Made by a program: the position numbers and the translations under genes. 64,000 nucleotides of DNA from Odontocerum albicorne (lineage: Eukaryota > Arthropoda > Insecta > Trichoptera > Odontoceridae): positions 27,979,847 to 28,043,846 of the forward strand of contig OX463859.1 of the NCBI GenBank assembly GCA_949825065.1, given 5' to 3'. This document shows, piece after piece, positions 54,851 to 64,000 of the stretch (position 1 is the stretch's first letter; every line of letters begins with the position of its first letter). Below the pieces are notes generated by a model, which saw nothing but the letters and a program-made list of their open reading frames with translations, did no database searches and was not told the origin of the DNA.

Positions 54851-55555
54851 ATAATAGTTTTACGACTTAGATATTATTTAATTGAATAGAAGCATGTAAA
54901 ATATCAAAATATATTTGCCAAATTTTTTGATCGGTGGCATTTTGATTTTTTTTCTTTTCAAACACAATTAAGTTTTTCTAAAGGTAAACGATTTTAGGAG
55001 GAAAATATGTGACTTTCGCAATTTTGGCATCCTTCTTGAAAAAATAAAGAGAAAGAAATATCATACCGAAGATCGATAAGGAAAGCGTTCCTCGCCGGAC
55101 TTGTTTAATAGACTATTTTGCCTAAGCTATACATGAACAATGTTGAAGCTTTCAGAAGAAAATCGAAAATGATTATTTGTACGAAATGTCATCAAAGCGC
55201 CATGGGGTAGTTTACTCTCATTAAATTATCATCATCATACACTCCGAGCATGGAGGATATGATGACAAATTCACCCCATCTTAGATATTCAGCTGCCAGT
55301 AGCTTTGTGTCCTTCAATACAATGACCGGTACTTCATATTACCATTCATTATTAAACGGTTTAAATAGTAATTATTTGAACATGATCAGAGGATTGTACC
55401 CTACATGCGTGATATACTTTTTTTATTTTTTTAAATTTGAAATCGAATCCTTGATGCAGCCATTGCATTAATCCATTTGTATCACGTGCACTTATTTATT
55501 GCAAATTCTTTGATGAATATAACCCTAAAATCTGTTTTTTTTCCGGGTTAAAATC

Positions 55556-55990
55556 CTAGGATTGGTCTGCACCAAGCACTCGATCCCTCCACTCATCTCT
55601 GTCATCCGCCAGTCTCTTCATCTCCTGGTAGCTGCCACAGCGCACATCCCGGATCACCCGGTCCATGTAGCTATACCTAGGGAGGTATCTATGGTTATTG
55701 CCCTCAATCATTCCCTCGACGTTGGTAAGGAGCAGGCCTGGGTGCCTGATGTTATGGCCTATCCAACTGGATAGTTGTTGGGCAACTCTATTTAGAAGTT
55801 GCCTTGTTTCTCCAACTCCCTCGTCGTTTCGGATATGATCTGACCAATGGACCCTGGCCATGCGCCTGTAGCACCACATCTCAAAGGCAGCCAGCACCCG
55901 GACTCCCTCTGGCTAATAGTCCAGGTTTCGTAGCCATACAGCAGCACACTCCAGACAATAGTTTTATGTAAAGATTTCAATCATTCCCTA
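55556..55990 (-). pseudogene. LINE reverse-transcriptase C-terminal fragment
   Basis: The minus strand reads LYGYETWTISQRE, then in a second frame FEMWCYRRMARVHWSDHIRN, ETRQLLNRVAQQLSSWIGHN + IRHPGLL, YSYMDRVIRDVRCGSYQEMK + RLADDRDEWR and a stop at 55556-55558. This order (ETW, F.MW.YRR+.RI.W.D.+, WIGH.+RH, SY.E.K.LA.DR..W+) is that of insect RTE-like LINE C-termini. One frameshift separates the two parts. The last 113 codons are open. Confidence 0.8.
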
Positions 55991-56267
55991 TTTCTCTACT
56001 CTCCTTATTAACGATATTGCTGGTATAAATATGATGTTAAAACACTTGTATGGTATTTATTTTTAACAAACCTTCGAAATTAAAATCGATAGGATTAAAA
56101 TACTTCCAAGAAAAGTTATTTTTAAAAAGCAATTACATTATAGACCACAATAATTAAATTCCGTATGTGTGTGAAAGGAAAGGATATTTCCTGATTTATG
56201 GTACTCTGTAGATACTTGACAATTTATTTCAAAGAAATTCTTTCCTATTTGGTAAAATTGTTTCCTA

Positions 56268-56440
56268 GACCTCTGTAGCCTAGTTGATAAGGCGAGTTTG
56301 GAAATTGCGGATTCGATTCCAGCTGGAAAAATAGGTTTTCAATCCGGTTTTCACTTAAGGCCTTTTAAACATTTTTCTATGTGACTAGAAGAAATCGCAA
56401 CATGGCAATATTCCCACATAGTTGTAATGTATACAAAGAA
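56268..56440 (+). mobile_element. SINE family B, copy 4 (plus orientation)
   Basis: ACCTCTGTAGCCTAGTTGAT + AAGGCG (A box), GCGGATTCGATTCCAGCTGG (B box), TTTTCACTTAAGGCCTTTTA + AAC (body) and a tail AACATGGCAATATTCCCACA. Same architecture as the minus-strand copies. Confidence 0.75.
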
Positions 56441-56502
56441 AGTATTATACATGATTCTCTCGGGTGCTACTACAGCTGCAATACGTGATTTTTTTATTAA
56501 TA

Positions 56503-56575
56503 GTAAGTTCGAATCCCGAGATGGAGGAGAGTTTGCTCTCTAAACGACGCTATAAAAAAGTTTCTTTTGACGAAA
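56503..56575 (+). mobile_element. SINE family C, 3' fragment
   Basis: AAGTTCGAATCCCGAGATGG + AGGAGAGTTTGCTCTCTAAA + CGACGCTATAAAAAAG. Only the B-box-to-tail part is present. Confidence 0.6.
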
Positions 56576-56579
56576 AAAA

Positions 56580-57930
56580 TTGTAGCATTGTATTCTAAAC
56601 ATTTCAATGTACGCTAGTTATAGATAAATATATAAACTTATTAACGAGACGTTGTGACGTGAGACCCACATTACCTAAAGTTAAATGTCCCTAACAATTA
56701 CACTAGACTGCGCCGGCAAGAACTGTTCTAAATAACATACGCAAGAACGGGTCTTCGAGCCGCTATGCCTGCTAGAAGGGCTTTAACTCTTTTGAACGGG
56801 ACTGCTTCGGATATTGACATATTTCATATCACATTACCTAAAGCGAAAGTAAATTTTCTTCTAAGATTGAGCGCGTTAGAAAGCACTCATCAACGTATTT
56901 AAGTGACTTTGAATATATGTATATGTATGTGTATGTTTGTGTGTATATGATATATGTATGCATATACGCATTTTTTTATTTAATATATATTTTTTTTTAA
57001 TGTTAACATTTCTTGCATTTTTCAATGTAATTGCGCTAAGCCTGTTTTGAGAAAATAAATGATAGGTTGTATTTCTATCGAAACCTACTTATAACACGAG
57101 GTAACACTTTGCAAAACTTTAATTCACATAATGTTTATTCCAGTGAACAATAAATCATCATTTTTTTAAAGTAATATGTTCATTTTTGTGGTGTACGCAT
57201 TAAAATCGCCATCCTCTGTGAATATGCAACGAATCACCAGGAAAAAGTTATAAGCCTTGCCTAGTGTAGAGAATGGTTCTCTATATTTACAAAATGTAAG
57301 CTTTTGACATAGTTAGGTACTTGCACTGTAAATTTCAATTTCTTCTTCATAGCAATGCTCAATGCTGAGCATCGTGGATTGTTGCTGTCTCGAACTCAAC
57401 AGACGTCCTGAGCCATGCTGAATGCAGCGCTTAAAAATTATCCTTTTAACTATTTTCTTTGATGCGTCTATCTCAAAGGACACCTTACTTTTGCTCACTT
57501 TACCTCAACTGTTCTCCGGGATTATCAGCTTCTCCAGGCTTCATTTTTTTTCTAACAACATACCCAAAATACGTTAGGATTTTTTTCTACCTGGTGTCGG
57601 AAAACTTTTGCTTATTTCCAATTCTTAGATGATAGAGACATTTACACCAATGTTTCAATCGTCTAAGAGTTGGTATGGTGCATCCGCCTCCATTGTCATA
57701 TTTCGAAGGTATCTATCATGTTTATTTCGTTCGTTTTCATCTTCACTGTTTTTACTCCATACAGTGGGTAGACACAAGTTCGTGTTAGATTAGAGTGCGG
57801 CTAAATAATTTGGAATCTATGAGGAATCATGAATTATCTAATACGAGTAGTTGAGTGAGTTCAAAAAAGATTTCTGTTACATCTTTATTGCAAAGAGTAT
57901 GAATTTTACCCATGGTTATATCCCACATTT
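56580..57930. other. Non-coding stretch
   Basis: No gene recognised. Includes a short TATATGTATGTG-type simple repeat near 56920-56970. Confidence 0.45.
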
Positions 57931-57935
57931 TTTTT

Positions 57936-57985
57936 AAATAAATTGGCTTTGATATTACACACGTAATATCAAAGCCAATTTATTT
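57936..57985. repeat. Perfect 23-bp hairpin, 4-nt loop
   Basis: AAATAAATTGGCTTTGATAT + TAC (57936-57958) is exactly inverted at 57963-57985 around ACAC. Possibly the core of a tiny fold-back element. Confidence 0.9.
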
Positions 57986-57989
57986 TTAT

Positions 57990-58424
57990 AAATATGCAAA
58001 TTGTTATCGGAAAAATAGCAAATCATTTGTTGATTCACATACTTTTATTTGATGACCTGATAATTATTAAATTTAGATTGTTTTCGGTGCCATATTCACG
58101 AACAGAGCTCTTAAGAGCATGACTAATCGCACACGGAATGACATTGTTGAATGAATTTTCTGATTTTGATACATTCCAAATCTTAATGGATAAATTGATG
58201 CTTAAAATATTTAGTAAAATTTGTAGGTTATAACTGAGTCACTTCACAGGGAAGCATGAATAACATTGTTCCTGTAGAAAATTATTCTATATTTAAACTT
58301 TATAATTTTATTTTTTTCTTGTTACTTGGTGTAATTGGGTTAAACCTGTAGAAAATAAGGACAATAAAATAAAAAGTACTTTTGTTTGAATATTACAATA
58401 TTTATATTTATATATTATTTATAG
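57990..58424. other. Non-coding AT-rich stretch
   Basis: No gene or repeat recognised. Confidence 0.45.
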
Positions 58425-58655
58425 TTATGGCATTACACTGTGGAGGTTTAAAGACATTGTAATTTGTTTAATCAAACACTATTTATTCCACTTTATACAA
58501 TATAACGGTATAACCCTACCGGTTCCAAGGTGGTTTACCTCATCATCAGGGGAGCACAAACAAGAGCCTTGGTTGTGCTCATCTGATGATAAGGTGAAAA
58601 CCTTGAAATCGATAGGGTTATACTGTTATATAAAGTGGAATGAACAGACTTATCA
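58425..58655. mobile_element. Fold-back element D, copy 4
   Basis: Left arm: GGAGGTTTAAAGACATTGTA, TATAACCCTACCGGTTCCAA, TCATCATCAGGGGAGCACAA. Right arm, inverted: CATCTGATGATAAGGTGAAA, AATCGATAGGGTTATACTGT, AAAGTGGAATGAACAG. Arms are more diverged than in the 9.7-kb copy. Confidence 0.75.
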
Positions 58656-59038
58656 ACTTATTTCCTTTGTAGGTGACATATCAGAGGAAATAGCACGAAG
58701 GACAAAACTAACATGGAGCTCATTTGGACGTTTGAACAACATCTTTTAAAGTGATCTCCCTACATTTAAAGCGAAAGGTCTACAACCAGTATATTCTCCC
58801 AGTACTTACGTATGGCTATGAGACATGGACGCTTAAAGCAAAGAACACACAAAAGCTCCAGACCGCACAAAGGAGTATGGAGAGATGCATGTTGGGATAT
58901 ACTAAAAGAAGCCGTAAACGAAACACCTGAATTCGTAACAAAACAAATATAGAAGACGTAATAAAGGACACGTAGCCAGAATGTCAGATTCCCGATGGGC
59001 ATCCGAAATAATCCAATGGTACCCAAGAGGCATAAAGA
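58656..59038 (+). pseudogene. LINE A reverse-transcriptase C-terminus (host of a nested LINE), part 1
   Basis: Broken frames read KLTWSSFGRLNNI, VYNQYILPVLTYGYETWTLK-like, and GHVARMSDSRWASEIIQWYP + RGIK, where the sequence is interrupted. The frame resumes at 59737 with RPKRRPKVMNEIWKHSSITW + HQRAKNRIIW and ends QQWIDPGL. It is the C-terminal end of an RTE-like non-LTR reverse transcriptase, split by the 680-bp LINE B insertion. Confidence 0.8.
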
Positions 59039-59718
59039 TTAGTAGGAAAAAGGGGTTAAAAATGAGTAGGAAAAAGACAGAATATCTATGCCTGCCATTT
59101 GAAGACCCAAATGCCACAACTCCTTCAATGCAACTGGATGGGGAAATATTAGCCGGCAATACCTCATTTAAGTATCTGGGCTCACTCATTCACAAAGACG
59201 GAGAGTGCGCAACGGATGTTGACTATAGAATGGGTGTGGTATGGATGAAATTCAGATCGGTAACAGGAATCTTGTGTGATCCAAAAATGCCTATAAAATT
59301 AAAATGAAAGGTATACCAGACTATCTTTAGACCCTCGATTATGTATGGCTCAGAATGTTGGACTATGTACGAGTACAGCTCCTACTCTAGACAACTTGAA
59401 ACAGCAGAAATGCGAATGCTTAGGTGGTCGGCAGGAGTATCACTAAAAGATAGAATTAAGAGCTCACGCATTCGTGGTAGCCTGGGAGTCTCTGGCATAA
59501 ACAGTAAGCTGGAAGAGCGACAGTTGAGATGGTACGGGCACATAAGACGGAGACTACCAGACCATACGGTAAATGAGACAATATCTGAGGATCTTCCTCG
59601 ACAGTGGCTTAGACGAAAGTGGCACCTAAAACCGAAGAACATACAGCCCGAGAACGAGAAAAGCCGACCCCAACAGCCTACCTAGGCAATGAGTTGAGAC
59701 AGTGCCAGGAAGAAGAAG
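59039..59718 (+). mobile_element. LINE B insertion (680 bp), 18-bp TSD
   Basis: Flanked by ACCCAAGAGGCATAAAGA at 59021-59038 and 59719-59736. Encodes KTEYLCLPFE, NTSFKYLGSLIHKDGECATD + VDYRMG, then after a stop SIMYGSECWTMYEYSS, TAEMRMLRWSAGVSLKDRIK, EERQLRWYGHIRRRLPD: the C-terminal third of an insect RTE-like reverse transcriptase. The 3' end is CAGTGCCAGGAAGAAGAAG. Same family as 11016-11350. The palm domain and endonuclease are missing, a typical 5' truncation. One stop (TGA after LKLK) splits the frame. Confidence 0.92.
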
Positions 59719-59736
59719 ACCCAAGAGGCATAAAGA

Positions 59737-59876
59737 GGCCCAAAAGAAGACCGAAGGTAATGAATGAAATCTGGAAGCATAGCAGCATCACATGGCATCA
59801 ACGAGCAAAAAACCGAATTATTTGGAGTCGACATGGGGACAACTTCACCCAGCAGTGGATCGACCCAGGTTTATGA
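59737..59876 (+). pseudogene. LINE A reverse-transcriptase C-terminus, part 2
   Basis: Continuation of 58656-59038 beyond the nested insertion: RPKRRPKVMNEIWKHSSITW, HQRAKNRIIWSRHGDNFTQQ, WIDPGL and TGA at 59874-59876. W+.....+..W...G..F.QQW is the usual RTE-like terminus. Confidence 0.75.
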
Positions 59877-59999
59877 AATGATGAAACAGTGTTGAACCCC
59901 TAATAAGCGGCTCTCTATTTCAACTCTATGAAGGAGGTCATATTTTCATTAAAATCATATCAATTTGAAATGTTGTATTGTAAATAAATAAAAATAATA

Positions 60000-60360
60000 T
60001 AACTTAATCTCCAAGAAGAGACTGTGACATAGTTAGGATTAACTGTTTTTTTTTATACTATTTACGCTTTAAAATTATTAAGTTTATAATTGAAATTCTT
60101 ATAAATGATGAACGGAGCCAAACAAAATCCACCAGACATTAAAACTGTCGAGCGTGAGTTGCGTATCAAATTATGGATTAAAATGGCGAAAGTTTTATAA
60201 AACAAATGTTTGTTTGACTCCCGCCGAATATCTGCTTATTCACAGATTCTGTTGCTTTGGTGTCACATTCGCTGAAGTTTTGCAACGATGTTTAGCAAAT
60301 TTTTGAATGCCAGAAGAAAGATCTTATTTGGGAAATCTTCTCGAATTATTTCAAGATATA
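60000..60360. other. Non-coding stretch
   Basis: No gene recognised. Confidence 0.4.
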
Positions 60361-60364
60361 TTTA

Positions 60365-60420
60365 TTTCATAACACTTTCGTTGTATAAAGTAAAATCTTA
60401 TGGGGCCACCATATTTCAAC
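60365..60420 (-). mobile_element. SINE family B 3'-end fragment
   Basis: CATAACACTTTCGTTGTATA and AAATCTTATGGGGCCACCAT parallel the tail of the 52971 copy (TTACACTTTCGTCGTATAC, AATCTGGTGGGCC). Confidence 0.45.
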
Positions 60421-60704
60421 TTATCAATCACATGTGAACATACTAGCCAGATAACAGAACTCAACTAGCTCTAGTTTATTAACGCATATATCGCACATAG
60501 TTTTTATCACACTTTTTCTATAACCATAACCTTTGATGTCATCACATTTATTTGCAAACATTTTACTAGACATCTATCTTGTAGTTCACTTATCACATCC
60601 CCTAAATCGAATCCACAGCAAGTTAACCATATCTGCATACAGAAGTTCTCACACATTAATGTAACTCATTCTTACACCCCTCCCATAATCTTGCAAAACA
60701 TACC

Positions 60705-61008
60705 TATAAACAAATCATCACGCCGTTATTATATCGGGGTAGGCAGAAAGGATATAGTGCCACACTTTTCATTCTACTCAATACACCTCCTAAGCCTCTT
60801 CTTAACCATAAACCTTCTCAAACAACTTCTACGATTTCTCTGACTTTCTATGTTTCCTACTTTCAGAATATGATTCACTTGATCCAACCATTCTCTCTTC
60901 GGTCTGACATTTGCCATACATAAACATTTTGTTAGTATTTCTTTATTCATTCGTTCCACATGCCCAAACCATCTCACAGTGCTATTATTCATCTTACTCA
61001 ACACATTA
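60705..61008 (-). pseudogene. LINE family G, 3' end
   Basis: The minus strand reads [20 protein letters not shown] + EILTK, then REWLDQVNHILKVGNIESQR and KRLRRCIE; the 3' end is GCCTACCCCGATATAATAAC. Interrupted upstream by the mariner at 61012. Confidence 0.75.
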
Positions 61009-61011
61009 ATA

Positions 61012-61283
61012 GGTTAGTCAAAAAGTTTTGAAAGCGACATCTATGGAGCAGTAGAAAAACCAAAATTTCTACGCCATTTTAATATTTCATCTTTCATAAG
61101 AACGTACTCAAAATTTCATTTCGATGTGTCAATTCATTCTTTGTTTACAAGCCATTTGAAGTTGACGTGTCAGTGTATTTTTTAACAATGGAAAAATCCG
61201 AATATCGTGCAGTGATTAAATTCTTTGTTTTGGAAGGTTTATCGGCTACTGAGATCCATGCAAAGATCCATGCAAAGAGCTTC
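61012..61283 (+). pseudogene. mariner 5' end with transposase N-terminus
   Basis: After a TA (61010-61011) comes GGTTAGTCAAAAAGTTTTGA, a mariner-type terminal repeat. About 160 bp further the frame opens MEKSEYRAVIKFFVLEGLSA + TEIHAK (ATG at 61188), the N-terminal helix-turn-helix region of irritans-like mariner transposases. After 26 codons the sequence ATCCATGCAAAG is doubled and the frame passes into an unrelated LINE. The rest of the transposase and the right end are missing. Confidence 0.8.
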
Positions 61284-62200
61284 TCGGTAAATTCAACACT
61301 GACTTACTTCCTCCAATATTACTTGATGGCTCTATCATACCATTATATAAAACTGTTAAAAACCTAGGAGTGCTAATAGATAACACTCTCTCATTGCGAG
61401 ATCAAACATGTAAATGAGGTAAGTCGAAGGATCTTCTTCAGCCTTCATTCCCTTAAAGTGTTGCAAAGAGTCCTGCCTACTAAAACCAAAATTTTACTCG
61501 TGCAATCTCTGCTCTTTCCGATTTTAAACTATGCGTACGTATGTTACTTGGATGTTACAGAGGAACAGCTGGACAAATTACAGCGTCTTCAAAATGTTTG
61601 TCTAAGATTATTTTTTTTACCTAAGAAAGTACGATCAGATTACTTCATACCAGAAGGTATTAAACTGGTTGAACGTTAGAAATAGACGCCAAATTCACAC
61701 ACTGTATCTATTGTATAATGTCCTTAACTGTCCCGTCGCCCTTTCTTATCTCGCCGAAAATGTTCAGCGTCTTTCATGGACTAGCGCTACCCTCAAACAA
61801 AGATTATTTATTGGCCTTTCCGGTTTACCGATTTTTTTTACGTCGTCCTGTACTGTCAGACTGAAAAAACTCTTAATTTCTAGTCAGTAATATAACGTGT
61901 TTCATTCCTGATTTTTTTCTTTCCTCTCCACCATCTCTTCCTTTTCCTTTGATTGATGATATCTTACTTTATATGAAAAATAATGTTCGGGTGATTGTCC
62001 GTCTTTGCGGAGCTTGTGGGCGTATGTGTTCATGGATTTCGTGAGGATGGATAGCCATTTGAATGTTTTTTGCGATGATGTAACTTTCTTCATTTACTTG
62101 TGTCTGGTTGGTTGGAAGAGATTGCCGGTAGGCGATAAGTACGCCAGTTTGTATTTGCAATAAAACCGTTATATAAATTAATTAAATAAATAAATACATT
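61284..62200 (+). pseudogene. Jockey/CR1-like LINE C-terminus and 3' UTR
   Basis: Frames read VKNLGVLIDNTLSLRDQ, then KVLQRVLPTKTKILLVQSLL + FPILNYAYVCYLDVTEEQLD and KLQRLQNVCLRLFF (61458-61679), then NVRNRRQIHTLYLLYNVLNC + PVALSYL (from about 61672). This is the thumb/C-terminal region of Jockey-like LINEs (LG+..D..L..., LL.P+LDYAD..Y.D..E....KL.+LQN.C+R.IF). One frameshift separates the halves. The 3' UTR ends in an AATTAATTAAATAAATAAAT tail near 62200. Confidence 0.8.
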
Positions 62201-62284
62201 GAAAGTCCTGGCCTATTCGATAGAGTCATATACTCAAAAATATATACACATATGAATCGAGGAATTTTCCAAACCGCGATTGAA

Positions 62285-62520
62285 CCGCTTTCTTTATTCA
62301 TTCATTCCACGTGCTCAAACCATCTTAGAGTGCTCTATTTCATCTAACTGAACACGTAAGTCTTAAGTTCACATTCATCTTTAGTCATTCATTTCGTTTT
62401 CTGTCAATAATTGTCACTATGTATTTGATTGTCCCAAGAGTACTGAAAAATTGTCACTGCAGAATTTATTCAGCTCCTATCAATATTTTTCCTGATACAC
62501 GTTACACTTCTATACAACAA
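62285..62520 (-). pseudogene. LINE family G remnant
   Basis: Minus strand: ACTCTAAGATGGTTTGAGCA + CGTGGAATGAATGAATAAAG (LRWFEHVE+MNE), followed upstream by GATGAATGTGAACTTAAGAC (DECELK). Confidence 0.6.
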
Positions 62521-62879
62521 AGTTGACACATGAATCGATATACATACATATAAATTAATCAACTAACAGAGTATAATATACAATAAGAAAGGAAAATGAA
62601 ATGATTGATGTGAAGATAAAAAAGCACAAGTAAATATTCGAAAATATCTGTAGGTGTATTAGATGAAAGATTAAAAAAAACAATTACAATTAAATTACAC
62701 TTGTTTAAATATTACAGAGCAAAAATTTGAATTTCACACCTACTCTTAATGGCAGCCATCCATCAAAAAGTTGGGTTTTATTTTACGCTTTCTCCAAAAC
62801 TGCTGGAAATAAACTAAACATAATTATAAAAACACAACCAATCAAAATTAACGACAAAATATCACCAACATTTTGTTTC

Positions 62880-63575
62880 AATCGCAATTTTTTTTTGATA
62901 GACAATCCATCCAAATAAGGATGAATTTTGATAGACAATCCATCCAAACTAGGATGATTTTTTGATAGACAATCCATCCAAACTTAGATGATTTTTTGAT
63001 AGACAATCCATCCAAACTAGGATGATTTTTTGATAGACAATCCATCCAAACTAGGATGATTTTTTGATAGACAATCCATCCAAACTAGGATGATTTTTTG
63101 ATAAACAATCCATCCAAACTAAGATAATTTTTTGATAGACAATCCATCCAAACTAGGATGATTTTTTGATAGACAATCCATCCAAACTTAGATGATTTTT
63201 TGATAGACAATCCATCCAAACTAGGATGATTTTTTGATAAACAATCCATCCAAACTAAGATAATTTTTTGATAGACAATCCATCCAAACTAGGATAATTT
63301 TTTGATAGACAATCCATCCAAACTTAGATGATTTTTTGATAGACAATCCATCCAAACTAGGATGATTTTTTGATAAACAATCCATCCAAACTAGGATGAT
63401 TTTTTGATAGACAATCCATCCAAACTAGGATGATTTTTGATAAACAATCCATCTAAACTATGATGATTTTTTGATAGACAATCCGTCCAAACTATGATGA
63501 TTTTTTTATAGACAATCCATTCAAACTAGGATAATTTTTGATAGACAAACCATCCAGACTAGGATGATTTTTGAC
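62880..63575. repeat. 34-bp satellite, ~20 units
   Basis: TTTTTTGATAGACAATCCAT + CCAAACTAGGATGA is repeated about 20 times. Variants (AACTTAGATGA, AACTAAGATAA, ATAAACAATCC) occur in an ordered higher-order pattern. Units are adjacent with no unique spacers, so this is a satellite, not a CRISPR array. Confidence 0.95.
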
Positions 63576-63891
63576 ATCAAATTCATGTAATTGTGCAATT
63601 ATATGAATTGTACTGGACTGGAGAAATTAGGAAATCTATTTTGTAAAATTGGTTTTGAAAGTATTATTGTGTATTGCTGTATCATAATATCAATCAATTT
63701 AAATCTGTGCTTTACCATGGCTTGTGACTGCACACATTAGAAAAGAAGAAGAAAACGAGCTCTTGAATTTTTTAATAGGTTTTTAAAACGTGCGCATCTT
63801 ACTGCGTCAGCGATCTTTTGTCAGTGATTTGAGGGAATATCTTTTCCACTGTTGTGTCATATGTGTGATTGTGTTATTTATATGTGTATGA

Positions 63892-63978
63892 GTATTTGTG
63901 TGATAATCTCTGTTTTATTTTTAGGCTCTAATTAAGTATTTGTGTGATAATCTCTGTTTTATTTTTAGGCTCGATGAG
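63892..63978 (+). repeat. 43-bp tandem duplication at window end
   Basis: GTATTTGTGTGATAATCTCT + GTTTTATTTTTAGGCTC occurs twice in direct succession. Each unit ends in a polypyrimidine run plus AG, so both resemble 3' splice acceptors; whether an exon follows cannot be seen here. Confidence 0.85.
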
Positions 63979-64000
63979 CCTTTTGATCTCTCTTGCTTTC

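Noticed and set aside
62880..63575. CRISPR-like regular repeats
   Set aside because: Units are contiguous 34-mers without unique spacers, in an insect-like genome; it is a satellite.

Overview
This is a eukaryotic, almost certainly insect, genomic window: AT-rich, gene-poor and crowded with transposable elements. Two protein-coding genes can be assembled with confidence, both on the minus strand with GT-AG introns. (1) A seven-exon mitochondrial peroxiredoxin (Prx3-type typical 2-Cys peroxiredoxin, 230 aa) spans 15379-26072. (2) A corazonin neuropeptide precursor (120 aa) has two coding exons at 39263-39493 and 35932-36063, plus evidence for a 5' UTR intron. The mature peptide QTFQYSRGWTN followed by the amidation/cleavage signal GKR identifies an arthropod genome. 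The order is not resolved; a corazonin gene argues against beetles and the pea aphid, which are reported to lack it. A third, tentative coding piece is an exon-like open segment at 10332-10581 carrying a CX2CX4HX4C zinc knuckle.

Layout. 1-10 kb: piggyBac-like MITEs (TTAA ends), a MITE with 80-bp terminal inverted repeats, SINEs, a TA-flanked MITE and fold-back repeats. 10-15 kb: the zinc-knuckle segment, a 5'-truncated LINE with a 13-bp target duplication, a deleted mariner with both ends, and a PIF/Harbinger-type element (TAA duplication, broken MADF-like ORF) sitting inside a fold-back element. 15-26 kb: the peroxiredoxin gene; its introns hold two piggyBac-like elements sharing one TTAA, three tandem repeats, a mariner abutting a Tigger/pogo fragment, a LINE remnant, a piggyBac-like MITE split by an apparent LTR-retrotransposon 5' end, and a SINE. 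27-35 kb: a LINE with an open reverse-transcriptase C-terminus, a DDE-transposase remnant, a long AT-rich stretch, a TTAA-flanked MITE, and a 60-bp satellite flanked by a ~310-bp direct repeat. 35-41 kb: the corazonin gene, whose 3.2-kb intron carries a LINE scrap, a 34-bp tandem array and a 682-bp TTA-flanked MITE; then a 53-bp satellite split by a 237-bp (TA)n run. 41-64 kb: no gene recognised; LINE 3' ends of several families, SINEs, a clean 498-bp hAT element with an 8-bp duplication, a LINE-in-LINE nest with an 18-bp duplication, and a 34-bp satellite near the end.

The two host genes are functionally unrelated (mitochondrial peroxide removal; neuroendocrine signalling) and nothing suggests they work together. 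The rest is a layered record of transposition, unusually readable because several insertions have both target duplications and an uninterrupted paralogous copy in the same window. I found no CRISPR array, operon, rRNA gene or intact tRNA gene, and no convincing undescribed molecular system. The strongest novelty candidates are the zinc-knuckle exon, the SINE families and the satellite-plus-direct-repeat unit at 33-34.4 kb.
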